A stretch of DNA of 18,063 bases. Origin: an uncultured Megasphaera sp. GTDB lineage: Bacteria > Bacillota > Negativicutes > Veillonellales > Megasphaeraceae. Where the stretch lies: positions 1 through 18,063 of the forward strand of contig CAKPYN010000028.1 of assembly GCA_934202965.1 (NCBI GenBank). Reading direction: 5' to 3'. Numbering within the stretch: the stretch's first letter is position 1; the number at the start of each line of letters is the position of its first letter. Shown here one piece after another: positions 5,499 through 12,336 of this stretch. The notes beneath the pieces are model-generated. The model was not told where the DNA came from. It was given only the letters and a program-made list of their open reading frames with translations, and did not search any database. The position numbers were made by a program, and so were the translations under genes.

Positions 5499-5511
5499 CC
5501 GGAAAATCCGG
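5499..5511 (+). promoter_or_regulatory. A-loop hairpin upstream of a ribosome binding site
   Basis: CCGGA (5499-5503), loop AAA, TCCGG (5507-5511), two bases before GAAAGGA (5514-5520) of the 5528 gene. A T-tract precedes it rather than follows, so it is not a plus-strand terminator. It resembles the hairpin at 4470-4485 in size, loop and position. Confidence 0.45.
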
Positions 5512-5527
5512 CAGAAAGGAATTAATT

Positions 5528-5749
5528 ATGACAAAAGAACAAAAACAGGCTTTAATAAAAGCTTACGAAAATTTGGCAGGTCACAAAGCTGACTGGGACG
5601 AAGTGGAATACGCCGTTGCCGATTATATCGGCAAACACGGTTTGCCGGAAACAGATTCGCATGACATGCTGTCAGGTGATGAACTTGACGAATATTTAGA
5701 AGATTATGGATTAAGTTTTGATGATTATGCCGTGATTGTGGAATTATAA
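5528..5749 (+). CDS. Small acidic protein of unknown function (73 aa)
   Basis: ATG 5528 follows GAAAGGA at 5514-5520. The 73-aa product is strongly acidic, with few Lys or Arg after residue 22. A helical N-terminus (KEQKQALIKAYENLAG) leads to WDEVEYAVADYIGKHG, and the C-terminal part is dominated by Asp, Glu and Tyr (GDELDEYLEDYGLSFDDY). The charge pattern is like DNA-mimic or other inhibitor proteins of phages, but acidity alone proves nothing. It is the first gene of the promoter copy B unit, and the next gene starts 13 bp after its stop. Confidence 0.65.
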   Translation: MTKEQKQALIKAYENLAGHKADWDEVEYAVADYIGKHGLPETDSHDMLSGDELDEYLEDYGLSFDDYAVIVEL

Positions 5750-5762
5750 GGAGGAAGTTATT

Positions 5763-5972
5763 ATGGAAATGGAATTTGTAAAAAATCAGTATGGAGAAAA
5801 TGTAGATTTCGAGGTCGCAAATAATCTCATGGATGAAGATATTTGCGAAGATTTAAACAGGGATGCCGACGCTTGTGAAAGCAATCAAGCATTCTATGAT
5901 GCCTATTGCAAGGTTCATAAAGAACGGTTCGGTGAAGAATTTGTCACCGACCAAAAAAATGGGCAGTACTAA
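5763..5972 (+). CDS. Small acidic protein of unknown function (69 aa)
   Basis: Start at ATG 5763, 8 nt after AAGGAGG (5748-5754), which overlaps the end of the upstream gene. The in-frame TTG at 5736 lies inside that gene. The 69-aa product carries FVKNQYGENVDFEVANNLMD, then an acidic Asp/Cys segment (EDLNRDADACES) and a Tyr/Cys helix (AFYDAYCKVHKERFGEEF). I recall short proteins of this pattern in mobile elements of gut clostridia, without known function. Translational coupling with the 5528 gene is likely. Confidence 0.65.
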   Translation: MEMEFVKNQYGENVDFEVANNLMDEDICEDLNRDADACESNQAFYDAYCKVHKERFGEEFVTDQKNGQY

Positions 5973-5987
5973 AAGAGGTGAAAAATT

Positions 5988-6243
5988 ATGAAATCAGAAA
6001 TAAGATTTTATCAAGCCGGGTTTGCGGATGAAGCCCCGGAAATTCTCGATTATCGTGAAGAAATCGAGGTAAAAAGCAAAAAAGAGTTGATTCAATACGC
6101 TCTACAAGTCGGTCGGGCTGTCAGAGAGTATTGAATATGCTCACATCTACGATGGCGATGAGCCAATTATCGCTATCACAAAGAACGGAATCCGTGATGT
6201 CGAAGAAGACACATGGATTGTCGAACCGGAAGACGAAGAATAG
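5988..6243 (+). pseudogene. Small gene broken by a one-base frameshift
   Basis: ATG 5988 follows AAAGAGGTG. The first frame reads 48 codons to TGA at 6132-6134. A +1 frame continues smoothly from near 6118 (LSESIEYAHIYDGDEPIIAI) to TAG at 6241-6243 with an acidic protein-like sequence. Removing one G from the GGG at 6115-6117 would fuse the two into about 84 residues (QVGR then LSESIEYAH). The most likely explanations are a one-base insertion in the genome or a sequencing error. A programmed +1 shift is less likely. The intact protein would be a small acidic alpha/beta protein of unknown function, third in the copy B unit. Confidence 0.6.
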
Positions 6244-6267
6244 TAATTAAAAAACTGCCGCCAAACA

Positions 6268-6276
6268 TGGTATAAT
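6268..6276 (+). promoter_or_regulatory. Extended -10 promoter element
   Basis: TG at 6268-6269, one base, then TATAAT at 6271-6276: an extended -10. No good -35 box lies 16-18 bp upstream. The start would be near 6283. The same ATGGTATAAT block precedes the secreted-protein gene at 17035-17044. Confidence 0.55.
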
Positions 6277-6282
6277 AGAGAT

Positions 6283-6356
6283 AACCTCCTTGAGTGATAG
6301 AATATATAATATGCATGGGACCAAAAATAGCAGCCGTTCCGGTGGCTGCTATTTTT
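6283..6356 (+). ncRNA. Candidate short RNA with anti-Shine-Dalgarno 5' end
   Basis: An extended -10 box (6268-6276) would start an RNA near 6283, and a perfect 13-bp terminator stem ends it at 6356, giving about 74 nt. Positions 6285-6291 read CCTCCTT, the complement of a full Shine-Dalgarno sequence, within the first 10 nt of the predicted RNA. No ORF with a ribosome binding site fits inside. The RNA is predicted, not shown. Confidence 0.35.
6323..6356. terminator. Strong bidirectional terminator
   Basis: AAAAATAGCAGCC (6323-6335) and GGCTGCTATTTTT (6344-6356) form a perfect 13-bp stem with an 8-nt loop. A5 on one side and T5 on the other allow termination in both directions. It insulates the accessory region from the purine operon. 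Confidence 0.85.
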
Positions 6357-6357
6357 C

Positions 6358-6375
6358 TGACCACATTTTGACCAC
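6358..6375. repeat. TGACCAC direct repeat at the accessory/core junction
   Basis: TGACCAC at 6358-6364 and 6369-6375, with an 11-bp period. It lies right after the terminator that ends the accessory region. Such closely spaced repeats can be recombinase arm-type sites next to an attachment site, but no core duplication can be tested here. The rest of the gap to 6516 is AT-rich with nothing clear. Confidence 0.5.
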
Positions 6376-6516
6376 GATCGGGAAACGGAATATAAATTTT
6401 ATTGTAAAATGCAAATACGTTATGCATAAAATAACACGGTGCGGTATGATAAAACATAGCATGGCACATATTTAAAATTGTGGGCAAGATTCATGAGTAA
6501 CCTGCATAATTAGTGA

Positions 6517-6545
6517 TTGACATGCATACGCGTTTTTGATAGAAT
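6517..6545 (+). promoter_or_regulatory. Promoter of the purine operon
   Basis: TTGACA 6517-6522, a 17-bp spacer and TAGAAT 6540-6545. Transcription from about 6552 would run through the 21-aa leader ORF and its terminator into purE. I see no PurR-box or purine riboswitch consensus. Confidence 0.8.
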
Positions 6546-6618
6546 TTACTTGTATTTATTATATGGACTTTAACGTTGCATATATGAGTATAGTCTTATA
6601 TCAATAAGGAGATGTACT

Positions 6619-6684
6619 ATGAGCATTGCTTTATGGACAAAGAAAAAAATGGTTGATAAACTGCAGTGCAATCAGTGCGTCTAA
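6619..6684 (+). CDS. Leader peptide upstream of purE (21 aa)
   Basis: ATG 6619 has AAGGAG (6606-6611) at 7 nt, as good as any site in the window. It encodes 21 residues, starting MSIALWTKKK and ending in a Cys-x2-Cys tail (LQCNQCV), with TAA at 6682-6684. A terminator hairpin begins 6 bp later. The order promoter, tiny ORF with strong ribosome binding site, terminator, then the operon is that of transcription attenuation. The peptide has no run of one amino acid except three Lys in an A-rich stretch. The alternative is an independent small protein. Confidence 0.6.
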   Translation: MSIALWTKKKMVDKLQCNQCV

Positions 6685-6690
6685 ATGAAT

Positions 6691-6727
6691 AAACCCAAAG
6701 GTGAGGCATGCCTCGCTTTTGGGTTTT
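6691..6727 (+). terminator. Terminator/attenuator in the purE leader
   Basis: AAACCCAAAG (6691-6700) pairs with CTTTTGGGTTT (6716-6726), with one bulged T. An inner palindrome GAGGCATGCCTC (6703-6714) extends the hairpin, and T residues follow at 6724-6727. It lies between the leader peptide stop and the purE ribosome binding site (6737-6745), so purE expression needs read-through. Confidence 0.75.
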
Positions 6728-6751
6728 ACTTATTCTAAGGAGGGGTCTCTT

Positions 6752-7246
6752 TTGAAGGTCGGTTTGGTTATGGGGAGCGATTCAGATTTCCCCGTTATGA
6801 AAAAAGCGTTGGATATTTTCAAAGAATTTGGTGTGGAATACGAAGTATTACTTGCATCCGCACACCGTACACCGACAGCTGTCCGTAAATTTGTTGCCGG
6901 AGCAGAAAACCGCGGCATCAGCGTGATTATTGCCGGCGCCGGCATGGCAGCCCATTTGCCGGGCGTTATTGCCAGCTATACGACATTGCCGGTCATCGGT
7001 GTTCCTTTGGAAAGCGGCAGCCTTAAGGGCATGGACGCATTGCTTGCTATTGTGCAGATGCCGTCGGGCATGCCTGTTGCGACCATGGCAATCAATGGTT
7101 CTAAAAACGCAGCTTTACTGGCCATTCAGATTGGTGCCGTCAGCGACCCGGCCTTGGCAGCCAAGTATAAAGCATATCGGGAAGACATGGCAGCTCAAGT
7201 TATGGAAAAGAACCGCAAATTACAGGAAACTGTACAAAACATGTAA
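6752..7246 (+). CDS. purE: N5-carboxyaminoimidazole ribonucleotide mutase PurE (164 aa)
   Basis: PurE converts N5-CAIR to CAIR in purine synthesis. I place the start at TTG 6752, behind AAGGAGG (6737-6743, 8 nt). This yields the normal N-terminus KVGLVMGSDSDFPV. The upstream GTG 6701 would start inside the attenuator hairpin. Motifs are GSDSD (residues 8-12) for substrate phosphate binding and SAHRTP (36-41) with the catalytic His. GAGMAAHLPG follows later. Length is typical for the family. The SAHRTP form is that of class I enzymes, which work with PurK, and purK is not in the window. First gene of the operon, 35 bp before purF. Confidence 0.95.
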   Translation: MKVGLVMGSDSDFPVMKKALDIFKEFGVEYEVLLASAHRTPTAVRKFVAGAENRGISVIIAGAGMAAHLPGVIASYTTLPVIGVPLESGSLKGMDALLAIVQMPSGMPVATMAINGSKNAALLAIQIGAVSDPALAAKYKAYREDMAAQVMEKNRKLQETVQNM

Positions 7247-7281
7247 TGACACGTATATTTTTCAATTCATAGGAGGTTTTC

Positions 7282-8712
7282 ATGTTTTACGATCCGATTT
7301 GGGATAAGCAGCATGAAGAATGCGGCGTATTAGGTATTTACGACAAAACATTAGATATTCCCCGCTATATTTATTGGGGGCTTTTTGCATTGCAGCACCG
7401 CGGTCAGGAAAGCGGCGGCATGGCGCTGACCGATGGCAGTGATATTCATACCTACCGGGGAATGGGACTGATTAGTACGGTATTTGCAGACGGCGTGCCG
7501 GATGAAGAAGGCGGACCGATTGGCATCGGCCATGTCCGGTATTCGACGACCGGGTCGAATAACCCCCGCAATATTCAGCCGCTGGCTGTGTATACGCCGA
7601 TGGGGCAGTTGGCATTGGCCCATAACGGCAATCTGACCAATACACGGATACTGCGTGAAGAATTGGACCGTGGCGGCGCAACGTTCCAAACGACAATGGA
7701 TAGTGAAATCATTGTCAATTTAATCAGCCGCAGCCATAAAGATACGATAGAAGAACGGATTATGGAAAGCATGAATCGTATCAAAGGCGCCTATTCGCTC
7801 GTGTTGATGACGCGCGATAAATTGTACGGCGTGCGTGACCCCTACGGATTTCGTCCGCTTTGCATTGGCCGTACAGAAAACGGCGGCTGGGTATTGGCTT
7901 CCGAAACGTGCGCGCTTGATGCCATCGGTGCTTCTTTTGTTCGTGATGTACAGCCCGGTGAATTTGTTGAAATCGGTGAAGGCGGCGTCAAATCGACAAT
8001 GTATGCCAAAGCAGACCGCAAACAGATCTGTTCCTTTGAATATATTTACTTTGCTCGTCCTGACAGCGTCATTGATGGCCAGGATGTCTATCAGTCCCGT
8101 TTAAATATGGGCCGAGAAATGTGGAATGAAACGCAGTATGATGCGGATTTAGTCATTTCCGTGCCGGACAGCGGCAATACGGCAGCTATTGGCTACTCCC
8201 TGGCATCGGGCATTCCCTTTAAACATGGCCTCATTAAAAACCGTTACATGGGACGTACCTTTATTAAACCGAATCAAAAGCAGCGTGAATTGGCCGTACG
8301 CATGAAATTAAACGTCGTCAAGTCCGTCGTCAAAGGCAAACGCATTGTCATGGTCGATGATTCCATTGTCCGCGGCACGACGAGCGGCATCATCTGTAAG
8401 CTGCTGCGCGAAGCCGGCGCTAAAGAAGTATACATGTGCGTATCGGCACCGCCGATTATGTATCCATGTTTTTACGGCATTGATACATCAGTCCGCAAAG
8501 AACTGATTGCGTCTACGCTGAGTGTAGAACAGATTCAAAAATACATTGGCGTTGATAAACTGCATTTCATTTCCATTGAAGGGCTGAACCGCGCCATTGA
8601 AAATATTCCTAAAGAAGACATGTGTCTGGCATGCTTTAATAATGATTACCCCACTGATATTCCTAAGTCCAACGAAGAAGGAGAAAAATATGCTCTCGAA
8701 CAAAACAAATAA
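7282..8712 (+). CDS. purF: Amidophosphoribosyltransferase PurF (476 aa)
   Basis: PurF makes phosphoribosylamine from PRPP and glutamine, the first committed purine step. ATG 7282 follows AGGAGG. The N-terminal glutamine amidotransferase domain (about 14-240) begins at Cys14 in EECGVLGIYD. Residues 1-13 form the propeptide expected to be cleaved to expose Cys14. The C-terminal phosphoribosyltransferase domain has the PRPP motif VMVDDSIVRGTTS (about 356-368). Cys250, Cys396, Cys448 and Cys451 (MCLAC) fit the iron-sulfur ligands of the B. subtilis type. Its last 23 bp overlap purM. Confidence 0.97.
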   Translation: MFYDPIWDKQHEECGVLGIYDKTLDIPRYIYWGLFALQHRGQESGGMALTDGSDIHTYRGMGLISTVFADGVPDEEGGPIGIGHVRYSTTGSNNPRNIQPLAVYTPMGQLALAHNGNLTNTRILREELDRGGATFQTTMDSEIIVNLISRSHKDTIEERIMESMNRIKGAYSLVLMTRDKLYGVRDPYGFRPLCIGRTENGGWVLASETCALDAIGASFVRDVQPGEFVEIGEGGVKSTMYAKADRKQICSFEYIYFARPDSVIDGQDVYQSRLNMGREMWNETQYDADLVISVPDSGNTAAIGYSLASGIPFKHGLIKNRYMGRTFIKPNQKQRELAVRMKLNVVKSVVKGKRIVMVDDSIVRGTTSGIICKLLREAGAKEVYMCVSAPPIMYPCFYGIDTSVRKELIASTLSVEQIQKYIGVDKLHFISIEGLNRAIENIPKEDMCLACFNNDYPTDIPKSNEEGEKYALEQNK

Positions 8713-9757
8713 AGGATTGACTTACGCCGATGCAGGTGTAGATATTGATGCCGGCAATAAAGCCGTAGAATTGATGAAAGACTCTGTAAAAGCAACGTAT
8801 CGTCCCGAAGTATTAGGCGATCTCGGTGGTTTTGGAGGTCTGTTTTCACTGATGAACAGCAAGCTCAAAAAACCGATTCTCGTCAGCGGCACCGACGGCG
8901 TAGGAACAAAGCTTCGCCTGGCTATTATGATGGGCAAGCACGATACAGTCGGTCAGGACTGCGTAGCCATGTCTATCAATGATGTCCTTGTTCAAGGGGC
9001 AGAACCCCTCTTTTTCTTGGATTATATCGCTGTCGGCAAATTAGATCCCGTGCAAGTAGCGACGATCGTTAAAGGCGTTGCCAATGCCTGCAAAGAATCG
9101 GGCTGCGCGCTCCTCGGCGGTGAAACCGCTGAAATGGCAGGCTTTTATGCCAAAGATGACTACGATCTTGCCGGCTTTGGCGTAGGGATCGTCGATCGAG
9201 ATCGCGTCATTACGGGTGAACATATCAAGGCCGGTGACGTATTGATTGGCCTTCCTTCGACAGGGGTTCATTCCAATGGCTTCTCGTTGGTTCGTAAAAT
9301 CGTATTGGAACGACAGAACATGAAACTCGACCAATACGTTGATGAACTGGGCATGACCATTGGCGAATGCCTGCTGACGCCGACGCGGTTGTATCCAAAG
9401 CCATGTCTGCCGATTATTCAGCATTTTGATGTCAAAGGTATGGTTCATATTACTGGCGGCGGTTTCTACGAAAATATTCCCCGTGTCCTGCCAGACGGCG
9501 TAGGTGTTGAAATTGATGTCACCTCGTGGCCGCAGCTGCCGATTTTTGGCTTGCTGCAGCAGTGGGGCAATGTAGATAAAAAAGAAATGTACCGCACCTT
9601 TAATATGGGCATCGGCATGATTATGATTGTAGATGCAAGCGATGCTGATGCGGTGCTGCAGAACTTGGCGGACCGCAACGAAAAAGCCTATGTCATCGGT
9701 AAGGTTGTCAACTCCGATGTGCCTGTTACGCTGCAGGGAGGCGTCTTTCATGCCTAA
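8690..9757 (+). CDS. purM: Phosphoribosylformylglycinamidine cyclo-ligase PurM (355 aa)
   Basis: PurM closes the imidazole ring of AIR using ATP. The start is ATG 8690 (GAAGGAG just upstream), giving MLSNKTNKGLTYADAGVDID. The in-frame start at 8597 would lie deep in purF. AIR synthetase motifs are SGTDGVGTKLRLA (about 68-80), GGETAEMAGFY (about 142-152) and a Gly-rich HITGGGFYENIPR segment in the C-terminal domain. Length is normal. It overlaps purF by 23 bp and purN by 8 bp, so translational coupling is likely. Confidence 0.97.
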   Translation: MLSNKTNKGLTYADAGVDIDAGNKAVELMKDSVKATYRPEVLGDLGGFGGLFSLMNSKLKKPILVSGTDGVGTKLRLAIMMGKHDTVGQDCVAMSINDVLVQGAEPLFFLDYIAVGKLDPVQVATIVKGVANACKESGCALLGGETAEMAGFYAKDDYDLAGFGVGIVDRDRVITGEHIKAGDVLIGLPSTGVHSNGFSLVRKIVLERQNMKLDQYVDELGMTIGECLLTPTRLYPKPCLPIIQHFDVKGMVHITGGGFYENIPRVLPDGVGVEIDVTSWPQLPIFGLLQQWGNVDKKEMYRTFNMGIGMIMIVDASDADAVLQNLADRNEKAYVIGKVVNSDVPVTLQGGVFHA

Positions 9758-10364
9758 AAAAAATATGGTCATCTTTGCTTCCGGCCGCGGCTCGAATGCC
9801 GTGGCACTGCATGAAGCCGTCGAAGCAGGAAAAATCAATGCAGATATTAAAGCCTTGGTATGCGATATTCCGGGAGCCCCTGTTATGGACAGAGCTAAGG
9901 AATGGGGCGTGCCGGTGATTTTGGCCGATCGCAAACAATTTGATTCAAAAGCGGCTTTTGAACAATATATTCTCGATCAAATCGCACCGTATCAGGCTGA
10001 TGTCATTTGCCTGGCCGGATTTATGCGTTTGCTGAGCGGTGATTTTATTTCGCACTATGAACATAAAATCATCAATATTCATCCTGCCTTGCTGCCATCG
10101 TTTCGTGGCTTGCATGCACAAGGACAGGCTGTAGCAGCAGGTGTCAAAATTGCTGGCTGTACGGTACATTTTGTCGTGCCTGATATGGATGCGGGACCGA
10201 TTATTTTACAGTCTGCCGTGCCTGTATTAGACGATGATACGGAAGATACGCTGGCAGCTCGCATTCTAACGAAAGAACATCCGACATTTGTCAAAGCTGT
10301 GTCATTGTTCTGTGATGATAAACTGACGATTGACGGCAATGTCGTCAAAGGAACGCAGGATTAA
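9750..10364 (+). CDS. purN: Phosphoribosylglycinamide formyltransferase PurN (204 aa)
   Basis: PurN transfers a formyl group from 10-formyl-THF to GAR. ATG 9750 overlaps the purM stop by 8 bp and has GGGAGG at 9737-9742. The start gives MPKKNMVIFASGRGSNAVAL, the usual N-terminal strand and phosphate loop (GRGSN, 12-16). Catalytic residues are Asn109 and His111 in NIHPALLPSF, and Asp147 in PDMDAGPIILQ. Length is typical. The formate-dependent alternative PurT is not seen. It uses folate, like the missing AICAR formyltransferase. Confidence 0.97.
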   Translation: MPKKNMVIFASGRGSNAVALHEAVEAGKINADIKALVCDIPGAPVMDRAKEWGVPVILADRKQFDSKAAFEQYILDQIAPYQADVICLAGFMRLLSGDFISHYEHKIINIHPALLPSFRGLHAQGQAVAAGVKIAGCTVHFVVPDMDAGPIILQSAVPVLDDDTEDTLAARILTKEHPTFVKAVSLFCDDKLTIDGNVVKGTQD

Positions 10365-10376
10365 GGAGGAATTGTC

Positions 10377-10976
10377 ATGAAAGTCAAACGCGCATTGATT
10401 AGTGTATCAGATAAAACGGGTGTCGTAACATTAGGGAAAGCCTTGGCTGCGATGGGAATTGAAATTATTTCTACAGGCGGTACGATGCGGGCTCTGAAAG
10501 AAGCCGGTGTTCCTGTTATGGCTGTACAGGATGTGACGGGTTTTCCGGAAATGATGGATGGCCGTGTCAAAACGCTCAATCCTAAAATTCACGGAGCTAT
10601 TTTGGCTGTTCGTGATAATCCGGAACATGTAAAGGCCATGAAAGACCATGATATTACACCGATTGATTTGGTTGTCGTCAATTTGTATCCCTTCCAGCAG
10701 ACCATTGCTAAACCAGATGTCACGCTCGCCGAAGCCATTGAAAATATCGATATCGGCGGACCCTGCATGGTTCGTGCATCGGCTAAAAATAATAAATATG
10801 TCGCTATCGTTACCAACCCTGATAAATACGACGAAATCATTGCCATTTTGCAAAAAGACGGCGAATTTACAGACCAGTATCGATTGGAATTAGCCCAAGA
10901 AGCATTCCATCATACGGCTGTCTATGATACGGCCATTGCCGCGTATTTGGAACAGCAGGTCAAGAAAGGGGAATAA
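10377..10976 (+). CDS. purH: Stand-alone IMP cyclohydrolase (PurH N-terminal domain only, 199 aa)
   Basis: This is the MGS-like IMP cyclohydrolase domain of PurH, which closes the last ring to give IMP. ATG 10377 follows AAGGAGG. Motifs are RALISVSDKTG (about 4-14), IISTGGTMRALKEAG (28-42), GRVKTLNPKIHGAIL (62-76), NLYPFQQTI and NIDIGGPCMVRASAKN. Bifunctional PurH proteins run to about 510-520 residues. Here TAA comes at 10974-10976 after a clean helical end (AAYLEQQVKKGE), and purD starts 5 bp later. There is no trace of the AICAR formyltransferase domain. This is a true single-domain gene rather than a frameshift. The formyltransferase must be encoded elsewhere. Confidence 0.92.
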   Translation: MKVKRALISVSDKTGVVTLGKALAAMGIEIISTGGTMRALKEAGVPVMAVQDVTGFPEMMDGRVKTLNPKIHGAILAVRDNPEHVKAMKDHDITPIDLVVVNLYPFQQTIAKPDVTLAEAIENIDIGGPCMVRASAKNNKYVAIVTNPDKYDEIIAILQKDGEFTDQYRLELAQEAFHHTAVYDTAIAAYLEQQVKKGE

Positions 10977-10981
10977 AACGA

Positions 10982-12253
10982 ATGAACGTAGCAGTCATTG
11001 GCGGCGGCGGCCGTGAACATACGCTTGCCTGGAAACTTTCGCAAAGTCTCAATGTAGAAAAATTATATGCCATTCCCGGCAGCGCAGCGATGGCAGACAT
11101 CGCAACATGTGTCCATATTCCCCTCTCTGATTTGGAAGGAATTGCCGACTATTGTGTCCAAGAAGGCATCGATATGCTGGTCGTAGGTCCGGAAGTACCG
11201 TTGACCGAAGGATTGGCCGATATTTGTCAAGCCAAGGGACTGGCTGTGTTTGGCCCGAATAAAGCAGCGGCACAAATGGAAGGCTCTAAAGTATTTGCCA
11301 AAAATCTCATGAAGAAATACCATATACCGACGGCAGCGTATGCATCCTTTACGGACGGCGAAGCAGCCAAAGCGTATATCCATGAACAAGGCGCGCCTAT
11401 TGTTGTCAAAGCCGATGGCTTGGCAGCCGGCAAAGGCGTTGTTGTAGCGCAGACAGAAGACGAAGCTATCGAAGCCGTCAATGCCATGATGGAAGATCAT
11501 ATTTTTGGCGCTTCCGGCGGACGCATTGTCATTGAAGAATGCATGGTAGGAGAAGAAGCCAGCCTCCTTGCTTTTGTCGACGGCACGACGATTGTACCGA
11601 TGATTTCTGCGCAGGATCACAAACGGATTTTTGACAATGACGAAGGTCCCAACACAGGCGGCATGGGGGCCTATGCGCCGGCACCGGTTATGACGCCGGC
11701 ATTGGTCAAAGAAGTAGAAGAAACGATTTTGCGTCCGACGATTGAAGGATTGCGTCAAGAAGGCATTACCTATCAGGGCTGCTTGTATGCCGGCTTGATG
11801 ATTACGGCTCAAGGACCGAAAGTCGTCGAATTTAACTGCCGTTTTGGCGATCCCGAAACGCAGGCTGTTTTACCGCTGTTAGACAGTGATTTGGCAGAAA
11901 TTATGTATGCTTGCACACAGGGTAAGCTTCGTGCCGATATGGTACAATGGAAACCGGCCTCAGCATGCTGCGTTATTATGGCATCGGCAGGGTATCCGGC
12001 ATCATCCCATAAGGGAGATGTCATTACAGGATTGGATACCTTAGATAAAGACGCCATGGTCTTCCATTCCGGCACGGCTAAGAAGGATGGCCAGTATGTT
12101 ACCAACGGCGGTCGTGTACTGGGTGTGACAGCCGTAGCACCGACGCTGCAAGAAGCCATTGACAAAGCATATCACAACGTACATGCCATTCATTTTGATG
12201 GACAGCAGGTTCGCAGTGATATTGGTGCCAAAGGGCTGAAACATTTAAAATAA
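10982..12253 (+). CDS. purD: Phosphoribosylamine-glycine ligase PurD (423 aa)
   Basis: PurD joins glycine to phosphoribosylamine, the second purine step. ATG 10982 lies 5 bp after purH, with AAAGGGG at 10965-10971. It has the N-terminal GGGGREHTLAWKL (7-19), the linker GPNKAAAQMEGSK, the ATP-grasp core VVKADGLAAGKGVVVA and the metal-binding end EFNCRFGDPETQAVL. Length is typical of PurD. It is the last gene of the operon, followed by a terminator at 12269-12319. Confidence 0.97.
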   Translation: MNVAVIGGGGREHTLAWKLSQSLNVEKLYAIPGSAAMADIATCVHIPLSDLEGIADYCVQEGIDMLVVGPEVPLTEGLADICQAKGLAVFGPNKAAAQMEGSKVFAKNLMKKYHIPTAAYASFTDGEAAKAYIHEQGAPIVVKADGLAAGKGVVVAQTEDEAIEAVNAMMEDHIFGASGGRIVIEECMVGEEASLLAFVDGTTIVPMISAQDHKRIFDNDEGPNTGGMGAYAPAPVMTPALVKEVEETILRPTIEGLRQEGITYQGCLYAGLMITAQGPKVVEFNCRFGDPETQAVLPLLDSDLAEIMYACTQGKLRADMVQWKPASACCVIMASAGYPASSHKGDVITGLDTLDKDAMVFHSGTAKKDGQYVTNGGRVLGVTAVAPTLQEAIDKAYHNVHAIHFDGQQVRSDIGAKGLKHLK

Positions 12254-12268
12254 TATATATAGTATCAT

Positions 12269-12319
12269 AAGGCAGTAGTTCATCCGACAGCAGTCGTTTC
12301 GGATTGCTGCCTTGTTTTT
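12269..12319 (+). terminator. Terminator of the purine operon
   Basis: AAGGCAG (12269-12275) pairs with CTGCCTT (12307-12313), an inner ATCCGA (12282-12287) pairs with TCGGAT (12299-12304), and a T-rich tail runs to 12319. It ends the purE-purD unit just before the fumC ribosome binding site. Confidence 0.75.
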
Positions 12320-12336
12320 AATCGAGGAGAAATACG

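Noticed and set aside
6311..6527. Three ATGCAT palindromes (6311, 6422, 6522) as an operator set
   Set aside because: Spacing is irregular and the flanks do not match. In AT-rich DNA this is thin evidence.
6357..6751. Purine riboswitch upstream of purE
   Set aside because: I could not find the conserved loop sequences or the three-stem junction. The leader instead holds a small ORF and a terminator.
9041..9934. Minus-strand 297-aa ORF
   Set aside because: Lies antisense to purM and purN, whose motifs are clear. Its composition is that of a mirror frame, and no promoter or ribosome binding site is visible.
11063..11812. Minus-strand 249-aa ORF
   Set aside because: Antisense to purD with no domain sense.
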